Below are positions 18,616 to 26,511 of a stretch of 40,722 nt of DNA, piece after piece. This stretch comes from Gallionella sp. Its GTDB lineage: Bacteria; Pseudomonadota; Gammaproteobacteria; Burkholderiales; Gallionellaceae. The notes under the pieces were generated by a model. That model had not been told where the DNA came from, did not search any database, and saw only the letters and a list, made by a program, of their open reading frames with translations. Each line of letters begins with the position of its first letter. The stretch's first letter is position 1. The DNA is taken from the NCBI GenBank assembly GCA_024641025.1, contig JAHEDW010000019.1, positions 1 to 40,722 on the forward strand, in the 5' to 3' direction. Position numbers and translations under genes: made by a program.

Positions 18616-19514
18616 TCAAACCCACTTCAACAAGAACCACCACATAGCCAAGGCAGAAAAAGAGATTATCAAGCCTACTGCCACCATCGAATTTTCCAGA
18701 GGCGGATTGAGGTCATGTTCTGATGCAATGATAGCAGCGGTTATCACCCGCGGCATCACAGACTCGCACATCGTCACTTGCACAGTATGCCCGCTTGTGC
18801 CTAACGGTGGAACATACAGCAACAATATCAAATGCGGCGCAACAAGCAGCTTGAACAACAGACCACCAGCAAGATCTCGCTTGTGCTCAGCGACATGTCC
18901 TAATTGTAACTGCAATCAGACCGACAGCAGTGCCAAAGGCGCAAGTGTGTCCCCGAGTCTTTTCAGCAAAGCAATAAACCAGTCTGCATATTCAACCGGT
19001 ATGAGAATCAAAGCAACAACCAGAGAGATGATTGGAGGAGACGAGGCGATGCGCTTGAAGATTTCTAGCAGGGAGGGATGTCCAGACGAATAAATTCCTG
19101 CGACCGTAATCCACAGCGTTAAAAGCACCATGAAAGAACCGAGTTGATCTATCACGATCGCGATCGGGATGGTCGTAATAAGATTCGACCATTAGCAAGC
19201 CAAAGAAGGCAGTGTTATTCATTCCGCCTGTCAATATCAGTGCACCGACTTATTGCATGTGGAAACTCTAGCCAACGCCCGATGAGCCTGAAAAAACCTG
19301 CTGACAATGCAAACATCAACCAAGGCATCAAGCCGAACAATAAAATATCGGCACCAAACCAAAAGTCATGCAAATACAACAGGGTCAACGCGGGAACAGA
19401 GATGTAGATGATAATTACGTTGATCGTCGCCAGTGCGTTTTCTGGCATAAACCCGGAACGCCTCAGCAGCATGCCGGCGACTAAACAGGCAATCAGAAGG
19501 ATCAGGTTGTTAAT
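18616..19514 (-). pseudogene. Decayed AEC (auxin efflux carrier) family transporter
   Basis: Translated pieces reconstruct a roughly 300-residue AEC-family membrane transporter with several lesions. The expected first codon before N-N-L-I-L-L-I-A-C-L-V-A-G-M-L-L is ATT, not ATG (19512-19514). A first frameshift lies within 19247-19257, between LEFPHA and VGALILTGGMNNTAFFG. A second lies within 19168-19175, between MVESYYDH and IPIAIVIDQLGSFMVL. An in-frame TGA stands at 18916-18918, before LQLQLGHVAEHKRDLAGG. The reading frame then continues to a normal end (FLLKWV). AEC proteins export or import small carboxylates and related solutes. The remnant ends 14 bases before glcD on the same strand, so it may once have served the glycolate operon. 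Confidence 0.88.
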
Positions 19515-19518
19515 TTAT

Positions 19519-19548
19519 TTGTCATTTCCGATTTCGCGGGAATGACAA
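19519..19548. repeat. REP/dRS3-like palindrome
   Basis: An inverted repeat reads, on the minus strand, TTGTCATT-C-CC, an eight-base loop GCGAAATC, then GG-A-AATGACAA. That is an 11-bp stem with one mismatch. The core ATTCCC, 8 bases, GGAAAT differs by one base from the widespread ATTCCC-N8-GGGAAT dRS3/REP-type unit. It lies between the thrC stop and the first remnant codon of the AEC pseudogene. Its T-rich flank is on the plus-strand side, so for thrC it is a hairpin without a U-tract. Confidence 0.6.
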
Positions 19549-19553
19549 TATTT

Positions 19554-20987
19554 TTATTGCGGTACGTGCGCTTGAATGAACGCCTTCAATTTTGCCACGT
19601 CTGCATCCATCTCCACGCAACGCTGCGGCAATTTTTCGATTCCCTTCATAGATGCAGGGCGCTCAGGCTCTCGGCCAAGTGCCTCCTGTATCGTCTCTGC
19701 AAATTTAGCTGGCAGCGCTGTTTCAAGACAGACCAGCGGCAAGTTGGGGCGGCGCTGCTCAAGTCCAACCTTCACACCATCGGCGGTGTGAGTATCAATC
19801 ATGACCCCGTATTCTTCCCACACCTCTCGGATGGTCTTGAGCCTGTCTTGGTGTGTGCTCTTTCCTGAAGCGAAATCGAACCTCGGCAGTGCATACCAGT
19901 ATTCTGTTTCGCGGATATCGAACGACCCGCCCTTGTCTACTCTCTCCCAGAAATCGCGCACCTTTGAACCATCGCGACCAACCAGATCAAACATGAAGCG
20001 CTCGAAATTGCTTGCCTTGGAGATATCCATCGACGGACTGCTTGTTTCGTAGGTGTGTCTGGTGTCTCGTGGGCGATATGCGCCTGTACGAAAGAACTCA
20101 TCCAGTACATCATTCTCATTGGTCGCAAGGATCAACTGCCCGATTGGCAAACCCATCATCCGCGCAATATGCCCGGCACAAATATTGCCAAAGTTGCCAG
20201 ATGGCACCGAGAACGCCACCTGCTCGTCGTTGGATTTAGTCGCAGAGAAGTACCCCTTGAAGTAATACACGACCTGGGCAGATACGCGCGCCCAATTGAT
20301 CGAATTGACCGTACCGATCATGTATCTGGCCTTGAACGCATGGTCATTTGACACTGCCTTAACCATGTCCTGTGCATCATCAAACATGCCATTTATCGCA
20401 ATATTGAAAATGTTAGGGTCTTGCAGGGAAAACATTTGCGCGCGCTGGAAAGCAGACATCTTACCGTTTGGTGATAGCATGAACACACGGATGCCGCGTT
20501 TACCGCGCATCGCGTATTCTGCCGCGGAACCGGTATCGCCCGAAGTCGCGCCGACGATGTTCAATTCCTCATGCTGCTTGTCCAGCGTATACTCGAAGAG
20601 GTTACCCAGCAACTGCATCGCCATGTCCTTGAAGGCAAGCGTCGGGCCATTGGATAGTTCGAGGATATGCAATCCGGGCTCCAGTGTCCGAAGTGGCGTA
20701 ATCTCCTTCGAATCGGAATCGGCACGGCCGTTGCCGTAAACCTTGGAGGTATAGGTGTTGGTGATGATTGCTTTAAGATCTGAATCAGGGATGTCCGTGG
20801 CAAATTTGGACAGCACCGCAAACGCAAGCCCTGCATAATCCAGCTTACGCCAGGTGTCCAATTCGGCGCGAGTCACCTGAGGGTATTCTTCCGGCAGGTA
20901 CAGACCGCCATCGGGCGCGAGCCCACCCAGCAGAATTTCAGTAAATGACTTTGCGGGCGAATTTCCTCGCGTGGAAATGTATTTCAT
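19554..20987 (-). CDS. thrC: Threonine synthase
   Basis: ThrC converts O-phosphohomoserine to threonine and phosphate. The 477-residue protein starts with the typical MKYISTRG and has the long N-terminal domain of the fungal/proteobacterial subtype. The PLP lysine is Lys120 in NGPTLAFKDMAMQ. GATSGDTGSAAEYAM and the SVPSGNFGN phosphate-cofactor segment are intact. I chose the ATG at 20987 over a TTG at 21017. It is the last gene of alaA-hom-thrC, 106 bases after hom. Confidence 0.97.
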   Translation of the reverse strand: MKYISTRGNSPAKSFTEILLGGLAPDGGLYLPEEYPQVTRAELDTWRKLDYAGLAFAVLSKFATDIPDSDLKAIITNTYTSKVYGNGRADSDSKEITPLRTLEPGLHILELSNGPTLAFKDMAMQLLGNLFEYTLDKQHEELNIVGATSGDTGSAAEYAMRGKRGIRVFMLSPNGKMSAFQRAQMFSLQDPNIFNIAINGMFDDAQDMVKAVSNDHAFKARYMIGTVNSINWARVSAQVVYYFKGYFSATKSNDEQVAFSVPSGNFGNICAGHIARMMGLPIGQLILATNENDVLDEFFRTGAYRPRDTRHTYETSSPSMDISKASNFERFMFDLVGRDGSKVRDFWERVDKGGSFDIRETEYWYALPRFDFASGKSTHQDRLKTIREVWEEYGVMIDTHTADGVKVGLEQRRPNLPLVCLETALPAKFAETIQEALGREPERPASMKGIEKLPQRCVEMDADVAKLKAFIQAHVPQ

Positions 20988-21093
20988 TGAAGTGATTCCC
21001 AAATCAGAAGAGTGCAAACAACGGAATTACAGTAAATGAACTGCAAAATAATATAAGGGCGTTGTTCAAGCCACACCCAAATTTAGTGTCCTG

Positions 21094-22419
21094 CTACTTC
21101 CCAAGTTCTTCCAATCTCAGCTTTGTCACCTTCCCGGCAACCACGCCAAGCCCTTCTATCTTTTTGATAGCCGCATTGATATGTTTCTCGCGTGTCTGGT
21201 GCGTCAGCATGATCAGGTCCGCCTGGGTCTCCCCCTCACCCGGTTCTTTCTGGATCACAGCGTCGATGGATATCAGTTCATCGGCCAGGATGCGAGTGAT
21301 GTCGGCAAGCACGCCTGGTTTGTCCTCCACGCGAAGACGAAGGTAGTAGCTCGTGACCACCTCTTCGATTGGCAGAATCTTCAGGTCAGCCATCTGATCA
21401 GGCTGGAATGCCAGATGCGGTACGCGATGCTCGGGGTCAGCGGTGTGCATTCGCGTGACATCCACCAAATCGGCAATAACCGCACTGGCGGTTGGTTCTG
21501 CACCTGCGCCCTTGCCATAATACATTGTCGCTCCGACCGCGTCGGCCTGCACAAGCACCGCGTTCATTGCTCCTTCCACATTTGCAATTAGTCTTCTGGC
21601 TGGGATCAGCGTCGGATGCACGCGCAGCTCTATGCCTTCCGGCGTGCGACTGGTGATGCCTAGTAACTTGATTCGGTAACCCAGTTGCTCAGCATATTTA
21701 ATGTCGATCGCATCCAGCTTGGAAATTCCCTCAATGTAGCATTTGTCGAACTGCATTGGGATACCGAAAGCCAAGGAAGCAAGTATTGTGATCTTGTGAG
21801 CAGCGTCAACGCCCTCGATATCAAACGTCGGGTCAGCCTCAGCATAGCCAAGCCGCTGAGCCTCCTTCAACACCGTATCGAAACTCAAGCCCTTGTCTCG
21901 CATCTCCGACAAAATAAAATTGGTAGTGCCATTGATAATGCCTGCGATCCACTGAATACGGTTTGCAGTCAGCCCTTCGCGCACCGCCTTGATGATAGGG
22001 ATGCCGCCTGCGACTGCCGCTTCGAATGCGACCATCACGCCTTGATCCTGCGCAGCCTTGAAAATTTCGTTACCGTGGGTCGCGAGCAATGCCTTGTTGG
22101 CCGTCACCACATGCTTGCCATTGGCTATCGCTTTCATCACCAACTCCTTGGCCACACCGTAGCCGCCAATCAACTCGATGATGATATCCACTTCAGGATC
22201 GTCGACAACTGCGAATGCATCGTCGGTAAGCCGGCAAGTACCTCTTGTGATCCTTTTAGCCAGTTCCTGATTCTTGTCAGCCACTACTGTAATGCGTATC
22301 GGCCGTCCTGCGCGACGGGCAATCTCTTCTGCGTTTCGCTGCAACACGGTAAAAGTGCCGCCTCCTACCGTGCCGATACCCAGAAGCCCTACATTGATTG
22401 GTTTCATAACTTTAGCCAT
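21094..22419 (-). CDS. hom: Homoserine dehydrogenase with C-terminal ACT domain
   Basis: The enzyme reduces aspartate semialdehyde to homoserine with NAD(P)H, the branch point to threonine and methionine. It has 441 residues. The Rossmann motif G-I-G-T-V-G is at 14-19. The catalytic domain contains GYGVAKELVMKAIANGKHVVTANKA, GGIPIIKA and GIINGTTNFIL. A C-terminal ACT domain from about 350 (YYLRLRVEDKPGVLADI) is expected to bind threonine for feedback inhibition. It is the monofunctional form without an aspartokinase domain. Gap to the upstream alaA is 87 bases. Confidence 0.97.
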   Translation of the reverse strand: MAKVMKPINVGLLGIGTVGGGTFTVLQRNAEEIARRAGRPIRITVVADKNQELAKRITRGTCRLTDDAFAVVDDPEVDIIIELIGGYGVAKELVMKAIANGKHVVTANKALLATHGNEIFKAAQDQGVMVAFEAAVAGGIPIIKAVREGLTANRIQWIAGIINGTTNFILSEMRDKGLSFDTVLKEAQRLGYAEADPTFDIEGVDAAHKITILASLAFGIPMQFDKCYIEGISKLDAIDIKYAEQLGYRIKLLGITSRTPEGIELRVHPTLIPARRLIANVEGAMNAVLVQADAVGATMYYGKGAGAEPTASAVIADLVDVTRMHTADPEHRVPHLAFQPDQMADLKILPIEEVVTSYYLRLRVEDKPGVLADITRILADELISIDAVIQKEPGEGETQADLIMLTHQTREKHINAAIKKIEGLGVVAGKVTKLRLEELGK

Positions 22420-22506
22420 GTGAATTATTAAAGGTGAATTATTAAGCGTAAAAGCAGAATCTTGTTATGTAGTAAGGTTCACATTTGCATCTTCATGTTC
22501 ACGCCA

Positions 22507-23733
22507 TTAAGTACCATGCTGTTTGCGATAGTGTTCGAGAAATCGCGCGATACGTCCAATGGCCTCGGTCAGATCATCGGCGTTCGGGAGGAACACAACG
22601 CGGATGTGATCAGGGTGTATCCAGTTGAATCCCGTGCCCTGCACCACAAGCACCTTCTCCGTTTCGAGCAGCTCCAGAATGAATTTCTGGTCATCCTTGA
22701 TCGGATAGATCTTCGGATCAAATCGCGGGAATAAATACAGTGCGGCTTTAGGTTTAACGCAGGTCACACCCGGAATGTCTGTGAGCAGCTTATAGGCGAG
22801 ATCGCGCTGCTTGCACAAGCGACCGGTGGGGGCCACTAGATCATTGATGCTCTGGTAACCTCCCAGCGCGGTCTGGATTGCAAACTGGCCCGGGACGTTC
22901 GAGCATAAGCGCATCGAGGCAAGTATCGTCAGACCATTGATGTAATCTAGCGCATGTTTCTTTTCCCCCGAAACCACCATCCAGCCGGCACGATATCCGC
23001 AAGCGCGATAATTCTTCGACAAACCGTTCAACGTCACAAACAGCACATCATCAGCTAGCGATGCAATGGCGGTATGGGTCGCGCCGTCATATACCATCTT
23101 GTCGTAGATCTCGTCGGAGAAAATGATCAAGTCGTGCTCGCGAGCGATCTGCACCACCTCATTCAACAGTTCGTCGGAATACAGGGCGCCAGTAGGATTA
23201 TTTGGATTAATGATGACTATGGCGCGTGTTCTAGGGGTGATTTTTTTGCGGATATCTGCCAGGTCTGGCATCCATTCGTTCTGCTCGTCACAGATGTAAT
23301 GGCAGGGCTTACCTCCGGCCAGCGTGACCGCAGCTGTCCAGAGCGGATAATCGGGTGTGGGAATCAGCACCTCGTCGCCGGTATTGAGCAGGCCCTGCAT
23401 AGACATCACGATCAGCTCGGATGCGCCGTTGCCAATGTAGATATCCTCCAGTCCCACCCCAGGAATCTTCTTGGCCTGGCAGTAATGCATGATGGCCTTG
23501 CGTGCAGCGAATAATCCTTTGGAATCGGAATATCCGGATGAGTTTGGCAGGTTCAGTATCACATCCTGCTGTATCTCCTCGGGTGCCTCGAAGCCGAACG
23601 GAGCAAGGTTACCGATGTTCAGCTTGATGATACGCTGCCCTTCCTCCTCCATCTGCCTGGCGCGTTCCATCACTGGACCGCGAATGTCGTAGCAGACGTT
23701 GGAAAGTTTGGACGATTTCAGTATTGGTTTCAC
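22507..23733 (-). CDS. alaA: Alanine-synthesising PLP aminotransferase (AlaA-like)
   Basis: This 408-residue fold-type I aminotransferase resembles AlaA of E. coli (glutamate-pyruvate aminotransferase, 405 residues) throughout. The N-terminal K-S-S-K-L-S-N-V-C-Y-D-I-R-G-P is characteristic. INPNNPTG is at 175-182, SDEIYDKMVYDGA follows, and the PLP lysine is Lys240 in NGLSKNYRACGYR. The order alaA-hom-thrC on one strand is common in betaproteobacteria and supports one amino-acid biosynthesis unit. Exact amino-donor preference is inferred from similarity. Confidence 0.93.
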   Translation of the reverse strand: MKPILKSSKLSNVCYDIRGPVMERARQMEEEGQRIIKLNIGNLAPFGFEAPEEIQQDVILNLPNSSGYSDSKGLFAARKAIMHYCQAKKIPGVGLEDIYIGNGASELIVMSMQGLLNTGDEVLIPTPDYPLWTAAVTLAGGKPCHYICDEQNEWMPDLADIRKKITPRTRAIVIINPNNPTGALYSDELLNEVVQIAREHDLIIFSDEIYDKMVYDGATHTAIASLADDVLFVTLNGLSKNYRACGYRAGWMVVSGEKKHALDYINGLTILASMRLCSNVPGQFAIQTALGGYQSINDLVAPTGRLCKQRDLAYKLLTDIPGVTCVKPKAALYLFPRFDPKIYPIKDDQKFILELLETEKVLVVQGTGFNWIHPDHIRVVFLPNADDLTEAIGRIARFLEHYRKQHGT

Positions 23734-23954
23734 TTTATATCCATTTGAATCTGATATTCACCGATCCGCGCCCAAACATATCGAAAAGGCTTGTGCGGCA
23801 TGAAAGAGCGGGATTTTACCTGTCCACACCGATGGCAGCAAATCGAACCTTGATTGCCTGCTTTGAGAAATCAACTCGACAACTAAATATTGTTCCCTAG
23901 GATTCTCTGTTAGTTTAGAATCAAGCCGATGATATTGATAATGCTGAGGAAAAA

Positions 23955-25985
23955 ATGAACTTATTAAAATTTAGTTTTTGTAAGCTACCGATACTCATCT
24001 TTCTAGCATTATCCACACAATCAGCACAATCAGCACAATCAGCACAAATCGACCTGACAGAACTTAGCTTAGAACAACTGTTGACCATAGAAATATCCTC
24101 GGCAACCAAATACTCTCAACGATCCATTGATGCTCCCTCTGCTGTACAAGTTATCAGCCGAGATGATATTCAACTGCACGGTTGGCATACCCTAAATGAA
24201 GCCTTGGTCAGCCTGCCCGGTATCTATAGCAATAGCGATCGGGCATATGACTACCTCGGTGCAAGGGGCTTTCTGATTCCTGGTGACTACAATACCCGTT
24301 TCTTGTTACTGATAGATGGCCAACGGAACAATGACAACATTTACCAGCAAGCCGTAATTGGATCTGAAGGTTGGTTAAACATGTCCATGGTGGAACGCAT
24401 CGAGTATATCCCCGGCCCGGGATCTGCGATCTATGGCTCAAATGCGATGTTTGGCGTGATTAATGTGATTACGCGCAAAGCCGAAAAGGATCCACAGAAC
24501 CTAGTAGGGACATACGTCTCAAAGCTGGGTCTGGCTGGAGTAAATTTGACAGCCAGTCGTGTTATTAATGACACCGGACTGATGTTTCAATATTCCGGGG
24601 AGCACAAGGCTGGACGAGATCTTACATATACCGACCCGAATGGAAACCTGATTCGTGCTGATGGTTCCCCAGCATCAGATGGTCTTGCACACAAGCTAGA
24701 CAGTGGAAACAACCGCCAAATGTTTATGCGTATCGATCACGAAGAATTGAGTGTCAAACTGATCAACCACAAACGCTCCGTCAAACCATCCTCCGCGCCA
24801 TACTGGACGGTATTTGATGACCCCTCGATGGAAATCATTGACGAGGGTACTCAGATATTCGCATCTGTGAAACATGAACTATCTGCAGATAGCAATATTT
24901 ATGCACGGTTGGGTTATACCGACTGGTCATACATTGCGACCTATCCTTATCTTGATACAACTATCCCCCTTTACTATTCAAATCACGATGATGTCAGAGG
25001 TCGCACTTTAGACGGCGAATTCCGCTACCAAATCAAAAGTGGCGCGCACAATCTGATCGGCGGACTCGAATTTTCTCGAGATATTGAAGCAAAGCAGCAT
25101 AATTTCAATTCGGATCCTGCATTGGGAGGTGAAGTAAACATCAATCAGCTGATCAATCATGCAGGATTTTTTGCGCAGGATGAATGGCGTCTAAACAATG
25201 CTTTGATACTCAACCTAGGCCTGCGGCTTGATCGGGCCACTTTCGGAAAATCTAAATATAGTCCCCGCTTGGCGATAATCTGGCAACCTAATCGTACTTG
25301 GACAGCAAAATTTTTGACTGGCAGTGCTTATCGAGAAGCAAATGCCTATGAAAGCCAGTTTGGGGATGGGATATCATATTTAAGCAATCCTGACCTTAAG
25401 CCTGAAACCATTCGTACCACGGAAGCAGTGTTGGAATGGCTAGGTAACAATCAGACACGCTGGCAATTGTCATTGTATGAGAACAAACTGGAAAATTTGA
25501 TCCGGCAGGTTGACACTACTGGCGCACCTCTATTTCAATACCAGAATACCGATACTGTTCGGGTACAAGGTTTGGAGTTGGGATTTGAAATGACAACAGC
25601 GCTTGACCTAAAAATGCGTACCAGTATCTCTACCAACCACTCCCAGAACGAGAATGGAGCAATAATTGGCAACAGCCCGAACTGGTTAGGCAAGATTGCA
25701 ATGAGCGCCCCAATTCTTAACCGCTCTGCTTATCTTGCAGCAGAAGCTCAAGCAATTAGCGCTCGCGACTATAATTGGTTCGGGCCAAACACAGCACCAA
25801 GCGAAGTCGTGGCAAACGTTACAGCGACAATCCCAGATGCGTTCACCAAGGGAATACGTATTCAGATGCGCATCACGAATCTGTTCAACCGAAATTTTCA
25901 AAGTCCCGCAGCTGAAGAAATGCCGACTGCGACGATCCCGCAGGACAGTCGCAATCTGACCGCAACCGTTGAATATGCGTTTTAG
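23955..25985 (+). CDS. TonB-dependent receptor
   Basis: This 676-residue outer-membrane receptor has a signal peptide ending near residues 25-31, where a QSA tripeptide is repeated three times. The plug domain follows (about 50-165, S-A-P-S-A-V-Q-V-I-S-R-D-D-I to ERIEYIPGPGSAIYGSNAMFGVINVITR). A 22-strand barrel ends in an aromatic terminal residue (TATVEYAF), as outer-membrane insertion requires. The D-L-T-E-L-S-L-E-Q-L-L start of the mature protein defines a receptor subgroup that I recall being encoded beside YfiR-like proteins and GGDEF proteins. That is exactly the arrangement here (overlap of 11 bases with the YfiR gene). The ligand is unknown. No clear TonB box is seen. Confidence 0.93.
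   Translation: MNLLKFSFCKLPILIFLALSTQSAQSAQSAQIDLTELSLEQLLTIEISSATKYSQRSIDAPSAVQVISRDDIQLHGWHTLNEALVSLPGIYSNSDRAYDYLGARGFLIPGDYNTRFLLLIDGQRNNDNIYQQAVIGSEGWLNMSMVERIEYIPGPGSAIYGSNAMFGVINVITRKAEKDPQNLVGTYVSKLGLAGVNLTASRVINDTGLMFQYSGEHKAGRDLTYTDPNGNLIRADGSPASDGLAHKLDSGNNRQMFMRIDHEELSVKLINHKRSVKPSSAPYWTVFDDPSMEIIDEGTQIFASVKHELSADSNIYARLGYTDWSYIATYPYLDTTIPLYYSNHDDVRGRTLDGEFRYQIKSGAHNLIGGLEFSRDIEAKQHNFNSDPALGGEVNINQLINHAGFFAQDEWRLNNALILNLGLRLDRATFGKSKYSPRLAIIWQPNRTWTAKFLTGSAYREANAYESQFGDGISYLSNPDLKPETIRTTEAVLEWLGNNQTRWQLSLYENKLENLIRQVDTTGAPLFQYQNTDTVRVQGLELGFEMTTALDLKMRTSISTNHSQNENGAIIGNSPNWLGKIAMSAPILNRSAYLAAEAQAISARDYNWFGPNTAPSEVVANVTATIPDAFTKGIRIQMRITNLFNRNFQSPAAEEMPTATIPQDSRNLTATVEYAF
24016..24047 (+). 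repeat. Three and a half copies of a 9-bp tandem repeat in the TonB receptor signal peptide
   Basis: CACAATCAG is repeated three times perfectly and then begins a fourth time (CACAA). The repeats encode Q-S-A units at the end of the signal peptide. Because the unit is nine bases, copy-number change would alter length by three residues without shifting the frame. Confidence 0.9.
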
Positions 25986-26496
25986 TGCTTGCTTCGTTTT
26001 ACTGCTCGGCTGTTTCGCATCACAACTTGCGAACGCGAAAGATGATATAGTCGCCAACAAAAATGCTATCGAAGCAGCATTCTTGTACAACTTCGCACTG
26101 TTTACAGATTGGCCCGCAAACATTGGGAATGAATTCAAGATATGTGTAATGGGTAGCAATGATATCCTTACAGCCCTCGAGCAAATCAAATCAAAACAGC
26201 TTAAAGAGCGCCCAATAAGTCTCTTGAATATATCTTCCGCTTCTCAAGCCAATACTTGCCAAATGTTATTTATCGGGAGATCAGAACATCCGTACATGGA
26301 TACAATCGCCAAACAAGTCGGTAATGAACCAGTACTAACTGTCTCTGAAGAAAATGGCTACGATCCAAACAATGTCATTATTTCTTTGGTCATGCAAAAC
26401 AACCGCATCGCTTTCAATATTAACAACTCCTCAGCAAGGGAAAAATCTCTGGTCATTAGCTCTAAACTACTCAAACTCGCCCTACAGGTATACTAA
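25975..26496 (+). CDS. YfiR-family (DUF4154) periplasmic protein
   Basis: This 173-residue protein has an N-terminal signal (cleavage near ASQLANA) and the DUF4154/YfiR fold marked by EAAFLYNFALFTDWP, F-K-I-C-V-M-G, CQMLFIGRSE, LTVSE and IAFNINNSSAREKSL. In Pseudomonas, YfiR is the periplasmic repressor of the diguanylate cyclase YfiN. The L-L-L-G-C in the signal region could also be read as a lipobox, so membrane anchoring is possible. The ATG at 25975 lies inside the receptor's last codons. A TTG at 25969 is an alternative. It is followed after 15 bases by a CHASE8/GGDEF/EAL gene, its presumed target. Confidence 0.9.
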   Translation: MRFSACFVLLLGCFASQLANAKDDIVANKNAIEAAFLYNFALFTDWPANIGNEFKICVMGSNDILTALEQIKSKQLKERPISLLNISSASQANTCQMLFIGRSEHPYMDTIAKQVGNEPVLTVSEENGYDPNNVIISLVMQNNRIAFNINNSSAREKSLVISSKLLKLALQVY

Positions 26497-26511
26497 AACT
26501 AACAAGCAATT

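Noticed and set aside
18992-19234. Separate small genes in the AEC pseudogene region
   Set aside because: The fragments in different frames join into a single AEC-family sequence, so they are pieces of one broken gene.
23928-23946. Fur box upstream of the TonB-dependent receptor
   Set aside because: GATGATATTGATAATGCTG matches the 19-base Fur consensus at only about 11 positions and has poor dyad symmetry, which is not enough to call it.
24016-24047. CRISPR-like short repeats
   Set aside because: The units are only 9 bases, directly adjacent with no spacers, and lie in the reading frame of a signal peptide.
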